64,000 bases of DNA from Pseudomonas sivasensis (lineage in GTDB: Bacteria; Pseudomonadota; Gammaproteobacteria; Pseudomonadales; Pseudomonadaceae), in contig NZ_JAAOWU010000001.1 in NCBI RefSeq assembly GCF_013778505.1, positions 248,001 to 312,000 of the forward strand. Direction: 5' to 3'. The notes under the pieces were generated by a model. The model was not told the origin of the DNA. It saw nothing but the letters and a program-made list of their open reading frames with translations, and did not search any database. A program made the translations under genes and the position numbers. Shown here piece by piece: positions 54,451-63,474 of the stretch. Positions within the stretch are counted from its first letter, which is position 1. Every line of letters starts with the position of its first letter.

Positions 54451-54602
54451 CATTTCAGATTTGCGGTAATCAATCCCTTCCTGAGTTATCGCCAACCCGT
54501 CTAAAAAACTGTCATTTCTCACAGGTCCCAGTTGTTCCGGCGCCCTCTACATTGAAGCGACTGCGCGTCCAATCATGCGCAGGTCCAATCAAGGAGAAAC
54601 CA

Positions 54603-55058
54603 ATGACAGCAACTCGCGAAGCACCAGCCGAGATCGAAAACATTACGGGTGAGTTCAAAGGATCCGTGTCCAAACGTGGGAATTTCCAAACCCAACAGCT
54701 GGAATATACAGCCGATGACAAATGGCTTGGCATAACCGCCATTGCTGAGCGACAAAGCCGCCAAAGCGAGCGAAGAATCGAGCTGGTACTCCATCGTGAT
54801 ATTAAGCCCGGCACGTACCATTTTGAAGGCACCCCCTCACCACCCGTGGTGAGAGTGCGCTACTTTGAAATGTACCGCATCGGCTTCTACCACTATCTGG
54901 GTGAGGCCACAACCCAAAAAGGAACGCTGGTTTTAGATATCTCGACAGACAACCAACACCATACGGCAAAGCTAGACTTCACCGTCAAGCTCCGGAACGG
55001 AAATGAACTCAAGCTAAGCATCAAATATGACGTATGGCTGACTACGACCCTTATTTGA
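54603..55058 (+). CDS. Small hypothetical protein, lower-GC gene
   Basis: The 151-residue protein has no signal peptide or membrane segment and an alternating pattern that suggests beta strands (GEFKGSVSKRGNF, IELVLHRDIKPGTYHFEG, KLDFTVKLRNGNELKLSIKYDVW). I do not recognise a family. ATG 54603 is chosen because AAGGAG lies 7 nt upstream; an open frame from 54552 precedes it. G+C and codon use look lower than in the neighbouring genes, which hints at recent acquisition. It sits alone between the Lon terminator and icp. Confidence 0.72.
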   Translation: MTATREAPAEIENITGEFKGSVSKRGNFQTQQLEYTADDKWLGITAIAERQSRQSERRIELVLHRDIKPGTYHFEGTPSPPVVRVRYFEMYRIGFYHYLGEATTQKGTLVLDISTDNQHHTAKLDFTVKLRNGNELKLSIKYDVWLTTTLI

Positions 55059-55145
55059 AACTTAGGCGGCACAGACGGTGCCGCCGTCACACCTTGTCTC
55101 ATCTTCGGTTATGCTCGCCCTTCGTCGTGTATAAACGGAGTCTCC

Positions 55146-55535
55146 ATGACTGCTGCCCGCCTGCTTCTCCCCCTGAGCCTTTGCCTGCTGACCGCGTGCG
55201 CCAGTGCGCCGAAGCAAAACGTCACCGTGGAAAACCAGAGCGCCTGCCCGCTCCAGCTTAAAACCGGGCAAAACCTGATCCTCACCCTGCCGAGCAACCC
55301 CACCACCGGCTACCGCTGGGCCATCCAGGATTCCGCCGGCGGTGTGCTGCGCGCGCTGAGCCCTGAGGTCTACAGCAGCACTGAGTCCGGCGTGATCGGG
55401 GGCGGTGGTCAATCCACCTGGCGCTTCCAGGCGTTTGCCGCCGGCCAGGGTCGTTTACGCCTGACGTCCCAGCAGCCGTGGGAGCCGGAAGCCGAACCCG
55501 TGGAGACCTTCGACTGCACCCTTACGGTGAACTGA
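55146..55535 (+). CDS. icp: Chagasin-type inhibitor of cysteine peptidase, lipoprotein
   Basis: The 129-residue protein has a lipoprotein signal (LCLLTACASA, Cys19) and the three loops of chagasin/ICP (family I42): NPTTGYRW, GGGGQSTWRF and QQPWEPEAEP. These loops wedge into the active site of papain-like peptidases. P. aeruginosa PA0778 is the homologous gene, also next to asrA. The product is likely held in the envelope, where it can protect the cell from its own or host cysteine peptidases. GGAG lies 5 nt before the ATG; the stop is 1 nt before the next gene. Confidence 0.9.
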   Translation: MTAARLLLPLSLCLLTACASAPKQNVTVENQSACPLQLKTGQNLILTLPSNPTTGYRWAIQDSAGGVLRALSPEVYSSTESGVIGGGGQSTWRFQAFAAGQGRLRLTSQQPWEPEAEPVETFDCTLTVN

Positions 55536-55536
55536 T

Positions 55537-56193
55537 ATGCCATGGCTGATACTCGCGTTGATGGGCGCCGCCACTTTTATCTACGGTGTGAGCACTCACG
55601 CGATGTTGCTCTGCCTGCTGGTCAAACCGCTGCCGGTACTGGCGTTGTTGGGCTGGCTGCATGACGCACCGCCCACCGACTATCGACGCTGGATCAGCCT
55701 CGGGCTGATTTTCTCACTGGTGGGCGACGTGTTGCTCGCTTGGCCTGGCGACTTGTTTATCTTCGGCCTTGGCGCGTTTCTGTTTGCGCACCTGGCATAC
55801 CTCAAGGCCTATTTCAGCGATTGCCGTCGTTTGGCGGTATTACCGTTGGTATTGGCGCTTGGTGTAGGCGTCGTCCTGCTGAGCATCCTGATTTCCCATG
55901 GCCTTGGCGACTTGTTGATTCCCGTCGTGGTTTACGCCTTGGTGATCAGCACAATGCTCTGGCGCGCGCTCGCGCGGCTGGGCAGTGACGTGCCAAAACG
56001 CTCGGCCTTACTGGCTGCGGCGGGCGCGGTGTCGTTTGTGTTTTCAGACGCCCTGATCGGCATCAATCGGTTCGTGGTGGCGTTCGACGCCGCGCCGTAT
56101 TTGCTGATCACCACGTATTGGCTTGGCCAGTGGGGCATCACCGCCTCTGCTTTCCATCAGACAACCCGCGCACGCGAGGGCCAACTTGGCTAA
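55537..56193 (+). CDS. Lysoplasmalogenase (YhhN/TMEM86 family)
   Basis: The 218-residue protein has about eight membrane helices with the YhhN signatures LVKPLPVLALLGWL (near helix 2), GLIFSLVGDVLLAWPGD and FLFAHLAYLKAY; the conserved Asp in SLVGDVLL is part of the proposed active site. Members hydrolyse lysoplasmalogen vinyl ether bonds, but their role in bacteria that lack plasmalogens is unclear. It is 1 nt after icp and 36 nt before cmoA. Confidence 0.86.
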   Translation: MPWLILALMGAATFIYGVSTHAMLLCLLVKPLPVLALLGWLHDAPPTDYRRWISLGLIFSLVGDVLLAWPGDLFIFGLGAFLFAHLAYLKAYFSDCRRLAVLPLVLALGVGVVLLSILISHGLGDLLIPVVVYALVISTMLWRALARLGSDVPKRSALLAAAGAVSFVFSDALIGINRFVVAFDAAPYLLITTYWLGQWGITASAFHQTTRAREGQLG

Positions 56194-56229
56194 AATGCCG
56201 GCCTTTCCCCCCTCGTCGCCGGAACAACC

Positions 56230-56973
56230 GTGAGCAAAGAACCCGATCGCCTTTTCGCCCAGCCCCTGCCCCAGGTGCCGGACTTCGCCTTTAACGAGGA
56301 CGTGGTGCGGGTATTCCCGGACATGATCAAGCGCTCGGTGCCAGGCTACCCGACTATCGTCGAAAACCTCGGTGTGCTCGCGGCGCAGTTTGCCCAACCC
56401 AACAGCGTGCTCTACGACCTGGGTTCATCCCTTGGCGCTGTCACCCAAGCCCTGCGCCGACACGTGCGTACCGACGGCTGCCGAGTGATCGCGGTGGATA
56501 ACTCCGCCGCCATGGTCGAGCGCTGCCGCGAATACCTCAACGGCCAGGACTCGATGTTCCAGGAGTTGCTGCCGGTCGAGGTGATCGAGGGCGATATCCT
56601 CGCGCTGCAATTCCAGCCGGCCTCGGTGGTGGCGTTGAATTTCACCCTGCAATTCATCGCGCCCGACGAGCGCCTGAGCTTGCTGTCGCGAATTCGTCAG
56701 GCGCTGTTACCGGGCGGTGCGCTGATCCTTTCGGAAAAGCTGCGCTTCAATGACCTTGAAGAACACGCGCTGCTCACCGACCTGCATATCGCGTTCAAAC
56801 GCGCCAACGGCTACAGCGAACTGGAAATTGCCCAGAAGCGCAGCGCCATCGAAAATGTCATGAAGCCCGACAGCCTCGAAGAACACCGCGAACGCCTGCT
56901 GGCAGCCGGGTTCTCGAAAGTCGTGCCGTGGTTCCAGTGTCTTAACTTTGCCTCGTTGATTGCCCTGCCATGA
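56230..56973 (+). CDS. cmoA: Carboxy-S-adenosyl-L-methionine synthase
   Basis: CmoA, 247 residues, full length. The Rossmann methyltransferase fold shows [19 protein letters not shown] (SAM loop) and [15 protein letters not shown], which are diagnostic for CmoA. It converts SAM and prephenate into carboxy-SAM, the donor used by CmoB to make 5-oxyacetyluridine at tRNA position 34. Its stop overlaps the cmoB start (ATGA), so the two enzymes are translationally coupled. Confidence 0.95.
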   Translation: MSKEPDRLFAQPLPQVPDFAFNEDVVRVFPDMIKRSVPGYPTIVENLGVLAAQFAQPNSVLYDLGSSLGAVTQALRRHVRTDGCRVIAVDNSAAMVERCREYLNGQDSMFQELLPVEVIEGDILALQFQPASVVALNFTLQFIAPDERLSLLSRIRQALLPGGALILSEKLRFNDLEEHALLTDLHIAFKRANGYSELEIAQKRSAIENVMKPDSLEEHRERLLAAGFSKVVPWFQCLNFASLIALP

Positions 56974-57926
56974 TTGATCTGTCTCCCCTCGCCCGCCATT
57001 TGGTCGGCACTCCTCTGGCCGTATGGGCCCAAGGCCTGCAAGCGCAGCTCGACAGCAAAATGGAAAAAGGACATGGCGACCTGGAGCGCTGGCAGAGTGC
57101 ATTGGATGCACTGCCGAAGATCATGCCCAGCGACGTCGACTTACTGAATGACCTGGTGCTGGACACCGACTGCGACGACGAAACCCGCGCACAGATGCGC
57201 ACCGCATTGATGGGCCTGAGCCCATGGCGCAAGGGGCCGTTCCACCTGTTCGGCGTGCACGTCGACACCGAATGGCGCTCGGACTGGAAGTGGTCACGCG
57301 TCGCACCGCACCTGGACTTGAAAGGCAAGCGCATCCTCGATGTCGGCTGCGGCAACGGTTACTACATGTGGCGCATGCTCGGCGCCGGTGCCGACAGCGT
57401 AATAGGTGTCGACCCTAACTGGCTGTTCTTCTGCCAGTTCCAGGCGGTGCAGCGGTATCTGTCCGAACCGAAAGCCTGGCACCTGCCATTTCCGTTTGAA
57501 GACTTGCCGGCCAACCTCGAAGGCTTCGACACGGTGTTTTCCATGGGCGTGTTCTACCACCGTCGCTCGCCCATCGAGCATTTGCTGGCGCTGAAGGACA
57601 CCTTGGTCAAGGGCGGCGAATTGGTCCTGGAGACCCTGGTGGTGGAAGGCGACCAGCAACAGGTGCTGGTGCCGGAAGACCGTTATGCGCAGATGCGTAA
57701 CGTGTGGTTCCTGCCGTCGGTGCCGGCGCTGATGCTGTGGCTGCGCCGCGCAGGTTTCAGCGATGTGCGTTGCGTGGATGTGAGCGTGACCACGGTGGAG
57801 GAACAGCGCGGGACGGAATGGATGAAGTATCAGTCCCTGAGTGACTTCCTCGATCCCGAGGATCACAGCAAGACGATTGAAGGGCTGCCGGCACCGATGC
57901 GGGCGGTCATCATCGCCAAGAAGTAA
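56970..57926 (+). CDS. cmoB: tRNA U34 carboxymethyltransferase
   Basis: CmoB, 318 residues. The N-terminal tRNA-binding helices are followed by a methyltransferase domain with [20 protein letters not shown] and [16 protein letters not shown], both conserved in CmoB. It transfers the carboxymethyl group from carboxy-SAM to 5-hydroxyuridine-34 in tRNAs for Ala, Val, Pro, Ser, Leu and Thr, widening codon reading. It is cotranscribed with cmoA. Confidence 0.95.
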   Translation: MIDLSPLARHLVGTPLAVWAQGLQAQLDSKMEKGHGDLERWQSALDALPKIMPSDVDLLNDLVLDTDCDDETRAQMRTALMGLSPWRKGPFHLFGVHVDTEWRSDWKWSRVAPHLDLKGKRILDVGCGNGYYMWRMLGAGADSVIGVDPNWLFFCQFQAVQRYLSEPKAWHLPFPFEDLPANLEGFDTVFSMGVFYHRRSPIEHLLALKDTLVKGGELVLETLVVEGDQQQVLVPEDRYAQMRNVWFLPSVPALMLWLRRAGFSDVRCVDVSVTTVEEQRGTEWMKYQSLSDFLDPEDHSKTIEGLPAPMRAVIIAKK

Positions 57927-57961
57927 CCGCTAATCTCCCTGAAAAAATGAAGATCAAAAAT

Positions 57962-58002
57962 GTGGGAGGGGCAAGTCGAATCGTCGCACCGCCCCTCCCG
58001 CA
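57962..58002. repeat. Single REP of a second type
   Basis: GTGGGAGGGGC ... GCCCCTCCCGC form an 11-bp stem around AAGTCGAATCGTCGCACC. The central sequence is the same as in the chimeric element at 45992-46093. Confidence 0.82.
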
Positions 58003-58020
58003 TTTGATATTCGGTGTTGG

Positions 58021-58518
58021 TTAGATCTGAGGCTTGGCCCGGCGAGCCTTGAAGAATTCGCTCAATACCATGCCGCACTCCTCGGCCAGCACACCGCCTT
58101 CAAACATCACTCGATGATTCAGAAAGCCCTGGGTAAAAAACTGCCCCTGGCTTTGCACAATCCCCGCCTTCGGCTCCAACGCGCCATAGACCACCCGCGC
58201 GACTCGCGAATGCACGATCAACCCCGCGCACATGCTGCAAGGCTCCAACGTCACATACAGCGTGCTGCCCACCAGCCGGTAGTTACTGATGGCCTGGGCG
58301 GCGTCGCGTATGGCGACCATCTCGGCATGGGCGCTGGGATCGTTGCCGCTGATGGGGCGGTTGAAACCTCGACCAATGATTTCACCGTCCTGTACCAACA
58401 CCGCACCCACGGGCACTTCGCCCAGTGCGGCGCCTTGGGCGGCAAGTGCCAGGGCTTCACGCATGAAGTCTTGGTCGCGGCTGCGGTCGATGATTGCCGC
58501 GGGGCGAATCTGGCGCAT
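58021..58518 (-). CDS. tadA: tRNA-specific adenosine deaminase
   Basis: TadA, 165 residues, with the zinc-deaminase motifs HAEMVAI (His64, catalytic Glu66) and PCSMCAG. It converts A34 to inosine in tRNA-Arg(ACG). The ATG overlaps the stop of the multicopper oxidase gene by one base (TGATG), which is unusual partnering for tadA but fixes the start; a longer open frame upstream lies within that gene and is not coding. It ends next to a REP. Confidence 0.93.
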   Translation of the reverse strand: MRQIRPAAIIDRSRDQDFMREALALAAQGAALGEVPVGAVLVQDGEIIGRGFNRPISGNDPSAHAEMVAIRDAAQAISNYRLVGSTLYVTLEPCSMCAGLIVHSRVARVVYGALEPKAGIVQSQGQFFTQGFLNHRVMFEGGVLAEECGMVLSEFFKARRAKPQI

Positions 58519-59900
58519 CACGCCACCTCGATGGCGGCCATCAGGCCGGTTTCCATGTGGTCGATGACGTGGCAGTGGAACATCCACACTCCAGGGTTAT
58601 CCGCCACCAAGGCCACGCGGGCGCGCTCGTTCTTGCCCAACAAATAGGTGTCGGTAAAGTACGGGATCACCTTGTGGCGGTTCGAGGCGATCACCTTGAA
58701 GCTCATGCCGTGCAGGTGGATCGGATGCTGGTACTGGGTCATGTTCTTCAATTCGAAAATGTAGCTCTTGCCCTTTTCCAGCTTGGCAATCGGTCGGTCG
58801 GCGCAGGTCTTGTCGGTGATGTCCCAGGCCTGGCCGTTGATCTGCCACAGGCTCGGCGGCTTGCCATTGTCGACGTTGACCGAGACCGAGCCGACCCACT
58901 CGAAATTGAAGTTGAGTTTCTCGGCATTGGCCAGGTCCGGTTCGGCAATCGGATTGGCGGGCAGCGCCGGGGGCCATTCGGTCGGTGCATCGGTGTTGGC
59001 GACTGAGCGGAAAGTGCCCAGGCGCACCGGGCCGTTGCGAATCGAGAGCTCTTCGCCCGCCGGCGGTGCCTTGATCGCCAGGCAGATGCGCATACCCGGA
59101 CCCAACCAGTACTCCTTGCCCAATGGACGCGGTTCGATGGGATTGCCGTCCAGCGCATAGATCTGCGCTTCGACGTCGGGGATGTTGATGCGATAGGTCA
59201 GGGTGTTATCGAGGTTGAGCAGGCGCACGCGGGTGATCTGCCCAGCGGGTAAGTCGATCACCGCCTGGGATACGCCATTGATCGTCGACAGCCGCCCGGC
59301 CGTACCGCCACGCGCCGCTTCACGGGGAACGCTGAAGGCAACGAATGCACCCTCTTCGTCCACATGCCAGCTCTTCAGGCTGAGGGTCCGTTCGTGTTTG
59401 AAACCGGCGGGTTCACGCTCTTCGATGATCAGCGGGCCGACCAGGCCTCGGCCGAGTTCTTCGCTACTGTTCACATGCGGGTGATACCAGTAGCTGCCGG
59501 CGTCGGGCACGCGGAATTTGTAGTCGAAGTATTCGCCCGGCAGCACCGGCAGTTGCGAGACATAGGGCACGCCGTCCATTTCCAGCGGCAGGCGGATGCC
59601 GTGCCAGTGGATGGTGGTCGCGACCGGCAGGTGGTTGATAAAGCGCACCCGCAACCATTCGCCCTGACGCACACGCAACTCGGTGCCGGGTGCCGAGGGG
59701 CCGAACGCCCAGGCTTGGGTCTTGTGCCTCGGCACCAGCTCCACGTCCAACGGTGCAGCGATCAGCTCGTAGTCGTGACCCGCTTCGGATTCGGCGACTT
59801 TCCCCAGCCAGTAACGGTAGGCGCCACCGGCACCGACGCCCACTACGGCCAGGCCTGCAAGACCACCCAGGATTTGTCGACGGGAAAAGGATCGGGACAC
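58518..59900 (-). CDS. Tat-exported multicopper oxidase
   Basis: The 460-residue protein begins with a Tat signal (SFSRRQILGGLAGLAV) and carries all four copper-ligand motifs: TTIHWHGI, YWYHPH, HPIHLHG and HCHVIDHMETG with the type-1 Cys, His and Met. It is in the general range of CueO/CopA/laccase enzymes but lacks the Met-rich insert of CueO, so copper detoxification is only one option. GTG 59900 is preferred (GAGG 5 nt upstream, signal then begins VSRSF); the open frame further up lacks a ribosome site. It is cotranscribed with tadA by overlap. Confidence 0.88.
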   Translation of the reverse strand: MSRSFSRRQILGGLAGLAVVGVGAGGAYRYWLGKVAESEAGHDYELIAAPLDVELVPRHKTQAWAFGPSAPGTELRVRQGEWLRVRFINHLPVATTIHWHGIRLPLEMDGVPYVSQLPVLPGEYFDYKFRVPDAGSYWYHPHVNSSEELGRGLVGPLIIEEREPAGFKHERTLSLKSWHVDEEGAFVAFSVPREAARGGTAGRLSTINGVSQAVIDLPAGQITRVRLLNLDNTLTYRINIPDVEAQIYALDGNPIEPRPLGKEYWLGPGMRICLAIKAPPAGEELSIRNGPVRLGTFRSVANTDAPTEWPPALPANPIAEPDLANAEKLNFNFEWVGSVSVNVDNGKPPSLWQINGQAWDITDKTCADRPIAKLEKGKSYIFELKNMTQYQHPIHLHGMSFKVIASNRHKVIPYFTDTYLLGKNERARVALVADNPGVWMFHCHVIDHMETGLMAAIEVA

Positions 59901-59987
59901 AACAACCTCACGTATCTGCCGCAGGCCCAAGGCCTGCAAAGGGCAGATACGATACACCTGCATCGGCTAAACAGTAAGGCTTCTCAT

Positions 59988-60074
59988 GTGGGAGGGGGCT
60001 TGCTCCCGATAGCAGTGTGTCAGCCACCACATTTATGGCTGATACACCGCTATCGGGAGCAAGCCCCCTCCCAC
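59988..60074. repeat. REPIN
   Basis: Inverted REP pair (GTGGGAGGGGGCTTGCTCCCGAT and exact inverse) between the multicopper oxidase and pdxJ. Confidence 0.9.
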
Positions 60075-60093
60075 ATTGGTTCTTCATTGTTTT

Positions 60094-60837
60094 TTAGGGC
60101 TTGGCGGCCGCCAGGATCAGGGCTTTCATCTCGGCCACAGCGCCCTTGAAACCGACGAACAGCGCGTGGGCTACCAACGCGTGGCCGATGTTCAGCTCGT
60201 TGATGCCTTTGATCGCAGCCACGGCTTCGACGTTGTGGTAATGCAGACCATGGCCGGCGTTGACGATCAGGCCTTCATTGAGGCCGCAGTTCACACCGTC
60301 AATGATGCGCTGCAGTTCATCCGCCACTTCGGTCGGCGTGGTGGCATCGGCGTAACGGCCGGTGTGCAGTTCGATGGCCGGCGCGCCGACACGACGCGAC
60401 GCTTCGATCTGGCGCTCGTCGGCATCGATGAACAGCGACACTTCGCTACCGATTTTCGACAGGCGCTCCACCGCGGCCTTGATCCGCGCTTCCTGGCCGG
60501 CCACGTCAAGGCCGCCTTCGGTGGTCAGCTCCTGGCGGGTTTCCGGTACCAGGCAGATGTGCGCTGGGCGAATGCGCTCGGCGAAGAGCATCATTTCTTC
60601 GGTGACGCCCATTTCGAAGTTCATGCGGGTTTGCAGCACGTCCTTGAGCAGCAACACATCGCGTTCCTGGATGTGGCGGCGGTCTTCTCGCAGGTGCACG
60701 GTGATGCCGTCGGCGCCTGCTTCTTCGGCGTCCAGCGCGGCCTTGACCGGGTCAGGGTAACGGGTGCCCCGGGCCTGGCGCAGGGTGGCGACGTGGTCGA
60801 TGTTGACGCCAAGAAGAATGCGATTGCTGGTGGTCAC
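60094..60837 (-). CDS. pdxJ: Pyridoxine 5'-phosphate synthase
   Basis: PdxJ, 247 residues, with the opening [35 protein letters not shown] and the C-terminal [14 protein letters not shown]. It condenses 1-deoxy-D-xylulose 5-phosphate with aminoacetone phosphate to form pyridoxine phosphate (vitamin B6). The catalytic Glu/His set is present. It follows recO by 51 nt in the usual rnc-era-recO-pdxJ operon. Confidence 0.96.
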   Translation of the reverse strand: MTTSNRILLGVNIDHVATLRQARGTRYPDPVKAALDAEEAGADGITVHLREDRRHIQERDVLLLKDVLQTRMNFEMGVTEEMMLFAERIRPAHICLVPETRQELTTEGGLDVAGQEARIKAAVERLSKIGSEVSLFIDADERQIEASRRVGAPAIELHTGRYADATTPTEVADELQRIIDGVNCGLNEGLIVNAGHGLHYHNVEAVAAIKGINELNIGHALVAHALFVGFKGAVAEMKALILAAAKP

Positions 60838-60888
60838 GGAAGCGCTCCTGAAAAGGGAAAGAAACGGTGCACAGCATACACGGGGAGG

Positions 60889-61572
60889 TCAGGGCTTTCG
60901 AAACAACTCGCGGCTGACCAACGGCCGTCCGCCCAGATGCACGGCCAAGGCCTGACGCATCAAGCGCTTGGCGGCGGATAACGCACCGGGTGCGCTCCAG
61001 TCGGCCTCGCTCATGGCCAGCAGTTCGGTGCCCTGGAACAGGCCGGGTTGCAGCAGGTAGACGCGCTCAAGACCCGCGTCGACTTGCAGGCGGTACATGC
61101 CGTCGGCGGCGACGGGGTCGCCGTGCAGGTCGTTGCTCAGCTCGAAGCCGTAGCCCAGGTCATCGAGCAGACGCCATTCGAAGGCACGCAGCAGCGGCTC
61201 CAGAGGGCGACCTTCGGCCAGGGCCAGCAAAGTGGCAGCATAGTGATCGAAGACAGCCGGGTGCGGGTCTTCGGCGGGCAACAGACGGATCAGCAGCTCA
61301 TTGAGGTAGAGCCCACTGAACAACGCATCGCCATTGAGCCAGGCGGAAGTGCCGACGCTTTCCAGGCGGCCGACGTTTTTCAGCTCGCCCTTGCCGCGAA
61401 ACTCCACGTCCAACGCCACGAAGGGCCGCGCCAATGTCCCCGCCTTGCCCCGCGCGCTACGCAACACCGCGCGCAGGCGGCCTTGGGGCGTGAGGAAATC
61501 CACTAGCGCGCTGGTCTCGCGGTAGGCGCGGCTGTGCAGGACGTAGGCGAGTTGGCTGGGGGGTTGGGACAT
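60889..61572 (-). CDS. recO: DNA repair protein RecO
   Basis: RecO, 227 residues. The N-terminal OB fold ([34 protein letters not shown]) and C-terminal helical domain match the family; the zinc-binding cysteines of many RecO proteins are absent, as in other pseudomonads. RecO helps load RecA on single-stranded DNA coated with SSB. A REPIN separates it from era. Confidence 0.93.
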   Translation of the reverse strand: MSQPPSQLAYVLHSRAYRETSALVDFLTPQGRLRAVLRSARGKAGTLARPFVALDVEFRGKGELKNVGRLESVGTSAWLNGDALFSGLYLNELLIRLLPAEDPHPAVFDHYAATLLALAEGRPLEPLLRAFEWRLLDDLGYGFELSNDLHGDPVAADGMYRLQVDAGLERVYLLQPGLFQGTELLAMSEADWSAPGALSAAKRLMRQALAVHLGGRPLVSRELFRKP

Positions 61573-61620
61573 GGGTGCTCACTGCTGGAATGCATTTTTT
61601 GAAAACTACACAAACCTAAT

Positions 61621-61708
61621 GTGGGAGGGGGCTTGCCCCCGATGGCAGTGTGTCAGTCACTTATTTATTAACTGACTCACCGCCATCGGGAGCAAGCCCC
61701 CTCCCACA
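61621..61708. repeat. REPIN between era and recO
   Basis: GTGGGAGGGGGCTTGCCCCCGAT and its near-exact inverse (one arm AGCAAG, the other GCCCCC) lie inside the rnc-era-recO-pdxJ operon and might attenuate read-through or stabilise the upstream message. Confidence 0.9.
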
Positions 61709-61728
61709 TTTTTTGCCCTGCGGTGTTC

Positions 61729-62631
61729 TTACAGGTCGCCGTAACCGAGGGAACGCAGAGCGCGCTCGTCATCGGACCAGCCGCCTTTCACCTTCACCCA
61801 CAGGTTGAGCATGATCTTGGAATCGAAGAGCAATTCCATGTCCTTGCGCGCCTCGGTGCCGATGCGCTTGATGCGCTCGCCCTTGTCGCCAATGATGATT
61901 TTCTTCTGGCCGTCACGCTCGACGAGGATCAGCGCATGGATATGCAGGGTCTTGCCCTGTTGCTTGAACTCTTCGATTTCGACGGTGATCTGGTACGGCA
62001 GCTCAGCACCCATCTGGCGCATGATTTTCTCGCGGACCAGTTCAGCGGCGAGAAAGCGGCTGCTGCGGTCGGTGATCTGGTCTTCCGGGAAGAAGTGCTC
62101 GTTCTCCGGCAGGTAGCCAGCGATCACGCGCTCCAGGGCTTCGAGGTTATGACCGTGCTGGGCCGAGATCGGCATGATCTGGGCGTTCGGCAGTTGCTCC
62201 TGCAACCAGGTCAGGTGCGGCATCAGTTCGGCTTTGTCTTCGATGCGGTCGGTCTTGTTCAGCGCGACGATCAATGGGCCGGTGACGTACTGCACACGCT
62301 CAAGGACCATCTGGTCTTCGTCAGTCCACTTGGTGCGGTCGACCACGAAGATCACCACGTCGACGTCTTTCAACGCCGCCGAAGCGGTCTTGTTCATGTA
62401 GCGGTTCAGGGCTTTCTCGCCACCTTTGTGCATACCCGGGGTGTCGACGTAGACCGCTTGCACGGCGCCTTCGGTCTTGATGCCCAGCATGTTGTGGCGA
62501 GTGGTCTGAGGCTTGCGCGAGGTGATCGCGAGCTTCTGACCGAGGATGTGGTTCAGCAGCGTGGACTTGCCCACGTTCGGGCGGCCAACGATGGCAACAT
62601 AGCCACAGCGTGTTGCGGTTGAATCAGTCAT
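61729..62631 (-). CDS. era: GTPase Era, ribosome biogenesis
   Basis: Era, 300 residues. GTPase motifs are GRPNVGKST (G1), DTPGMH (G3) and NKTDR (G4), followed by a KH RNA-binding domain (GERIKRIG). It binds 16S rRNA and assists 30S maturation. ATG 62631 overlaps rnc by 8 nt, with GGAGAA just upstream. Open frame further upstream lies within rnc. Confidence 0.97.
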   Translation of the reverse strand: MTDSTATRCGYVAIVGRPNVGKSTLLNHILGQKLAITSRKPQTTRHNMLGIKTEGAVQAVYVDTPGMHKGGEKALNRYMNKTASAALKDVDVVIFVVDRTKWTDEDQMVLERVQYVTGPLIVALNKTDRIEDKAELMPHLTWLQEQLPNAQIMPISAQHGHNLEALERVIAGYLPENEHFFPEDQITDRSSRFLAAELVREKIMRQMGAELPYQITVEIEEFKQQGKTLHIHALILVERDGQKKIIIGDKGERIKRIGTEARKDMELLFDSKIMLNLWVKVKGGWSDDERALRSLGYGDL

Positions 62632-63313
62632 GGCCATTCTCCACGCCCAGGGCAATCAGTGCTGCAGCGGCCGCTACCTGTTCGGCAATACGACGGCTCA
62701 CACCCTGACCTCGGCTTTTTTCATTCAGTAAGGTGATTTCACATTCCACGAAGAACACGCGGCAATGGGGCTCACCCTGGATATCCACCACTTCGTAGCG
62801 TGGCAGTTCGCAACCACGGGACTGCAGGTATTCCTGCAGGCGGGTCTTGGGATCTTTGTTGGTGTCGACCAGCGTAAGGCTTTCAATCTCCGAAGCCAGC
62901 CAGGCGACCACGCGCTCCTTGGCCGTTTCCATACCTGCATCGAGGTAAATCGCGCCGATCAAGGCTTCGAGGGCATCGGCCAGGATCGACTCGCGACGGA
63001 AGCCACCGCTTTTCAATTCGCCCGACCCCAGGCGCAGGTACTCACCCAGGCCGAAACCACGGGCCAGTACGGCCAGGGTCTCACCCTTTACCAGACGTGC
63101 ACGCAATCGCGACAGCTGGCCTTCGCGCGCTTGCGGGAAGCGTTCGAACAGCGCCTCACCGGCGGCGAAATTGAGAATGGCGTCACCGAGGAATTCCAGG
63201 CGCTCGTTATTACGCCCTGCAAAGCTGCGGTGTGTGAGGGCAAGGATCATCAATTCCTGATCCTTGAAGGTGTAGCCGAGCTGGCGCTCTAAACGACTTA
63301 GCGAAACGGTCAC
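62624..63313 (-). CDS. rnc: Ribonuclease III
   Basis: RNase III, 229 residues. The catalytic signature [12 protein letters not shown] and the later [13 protein letters not shown] are present in the endonuclease domain, and the C-terminal double-stranded-RNA-binding domain ([15 protein letters not shown]) follows. It processes rRNA precursors and double-stranded RNA. It is the first gene of the rnc-era operon; upstream is a 161-nt gap with no gene, then lepB. Confidence 0.96.
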   Translation of the reverse strand: MTVSLSRLERQLGYTFKDQELMILALTHRSFAGRNNERLEFLGDAILNFAAGEALFERFPQAREGQLSRLRARLVKGETLAVLARGFGLGEYLRLGSGELKSGGFRRESILADALEALIGAIYLDAGMETAKERVVAWLASEIESLTLVDTNKDPKTRLQEYLQSRGCELPRYEVVDIQGEPHCRVFFVECEITLLNEKSRGQGVSRRIAEQVAAAAALIALGVENGHD

Positions 63314-63446
63314 GGTTTATCCATACCTAGTTGCTGCATATCTAGTGGGTGGCACCGGCGGCCATCGACGATTGACGCAGTGTTCAAATTCAAATCCTGA
63401 TGGTTACAGCCTGGAGCCGGAATTGTCCAAGCCCCAGAAAAGCAGT

Positions 63447-63468
63447 CGGCGCTGTGTTCACAGCGCCG
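63447..63468 (-). terminator. Hairpin downstream of lepB
   Basis: A perfect 10-bp GC-rich stem (CGGCGCTGTG / CACAGCGCCG) with a 2-nt centre lies 7 nt after the lepB stop codon; a T-rich stretch follows on the minus strand. It would separate lepB from the rnc operon. Confidence 0.6.
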
Positions 63469-63474
63469 CTTGTA

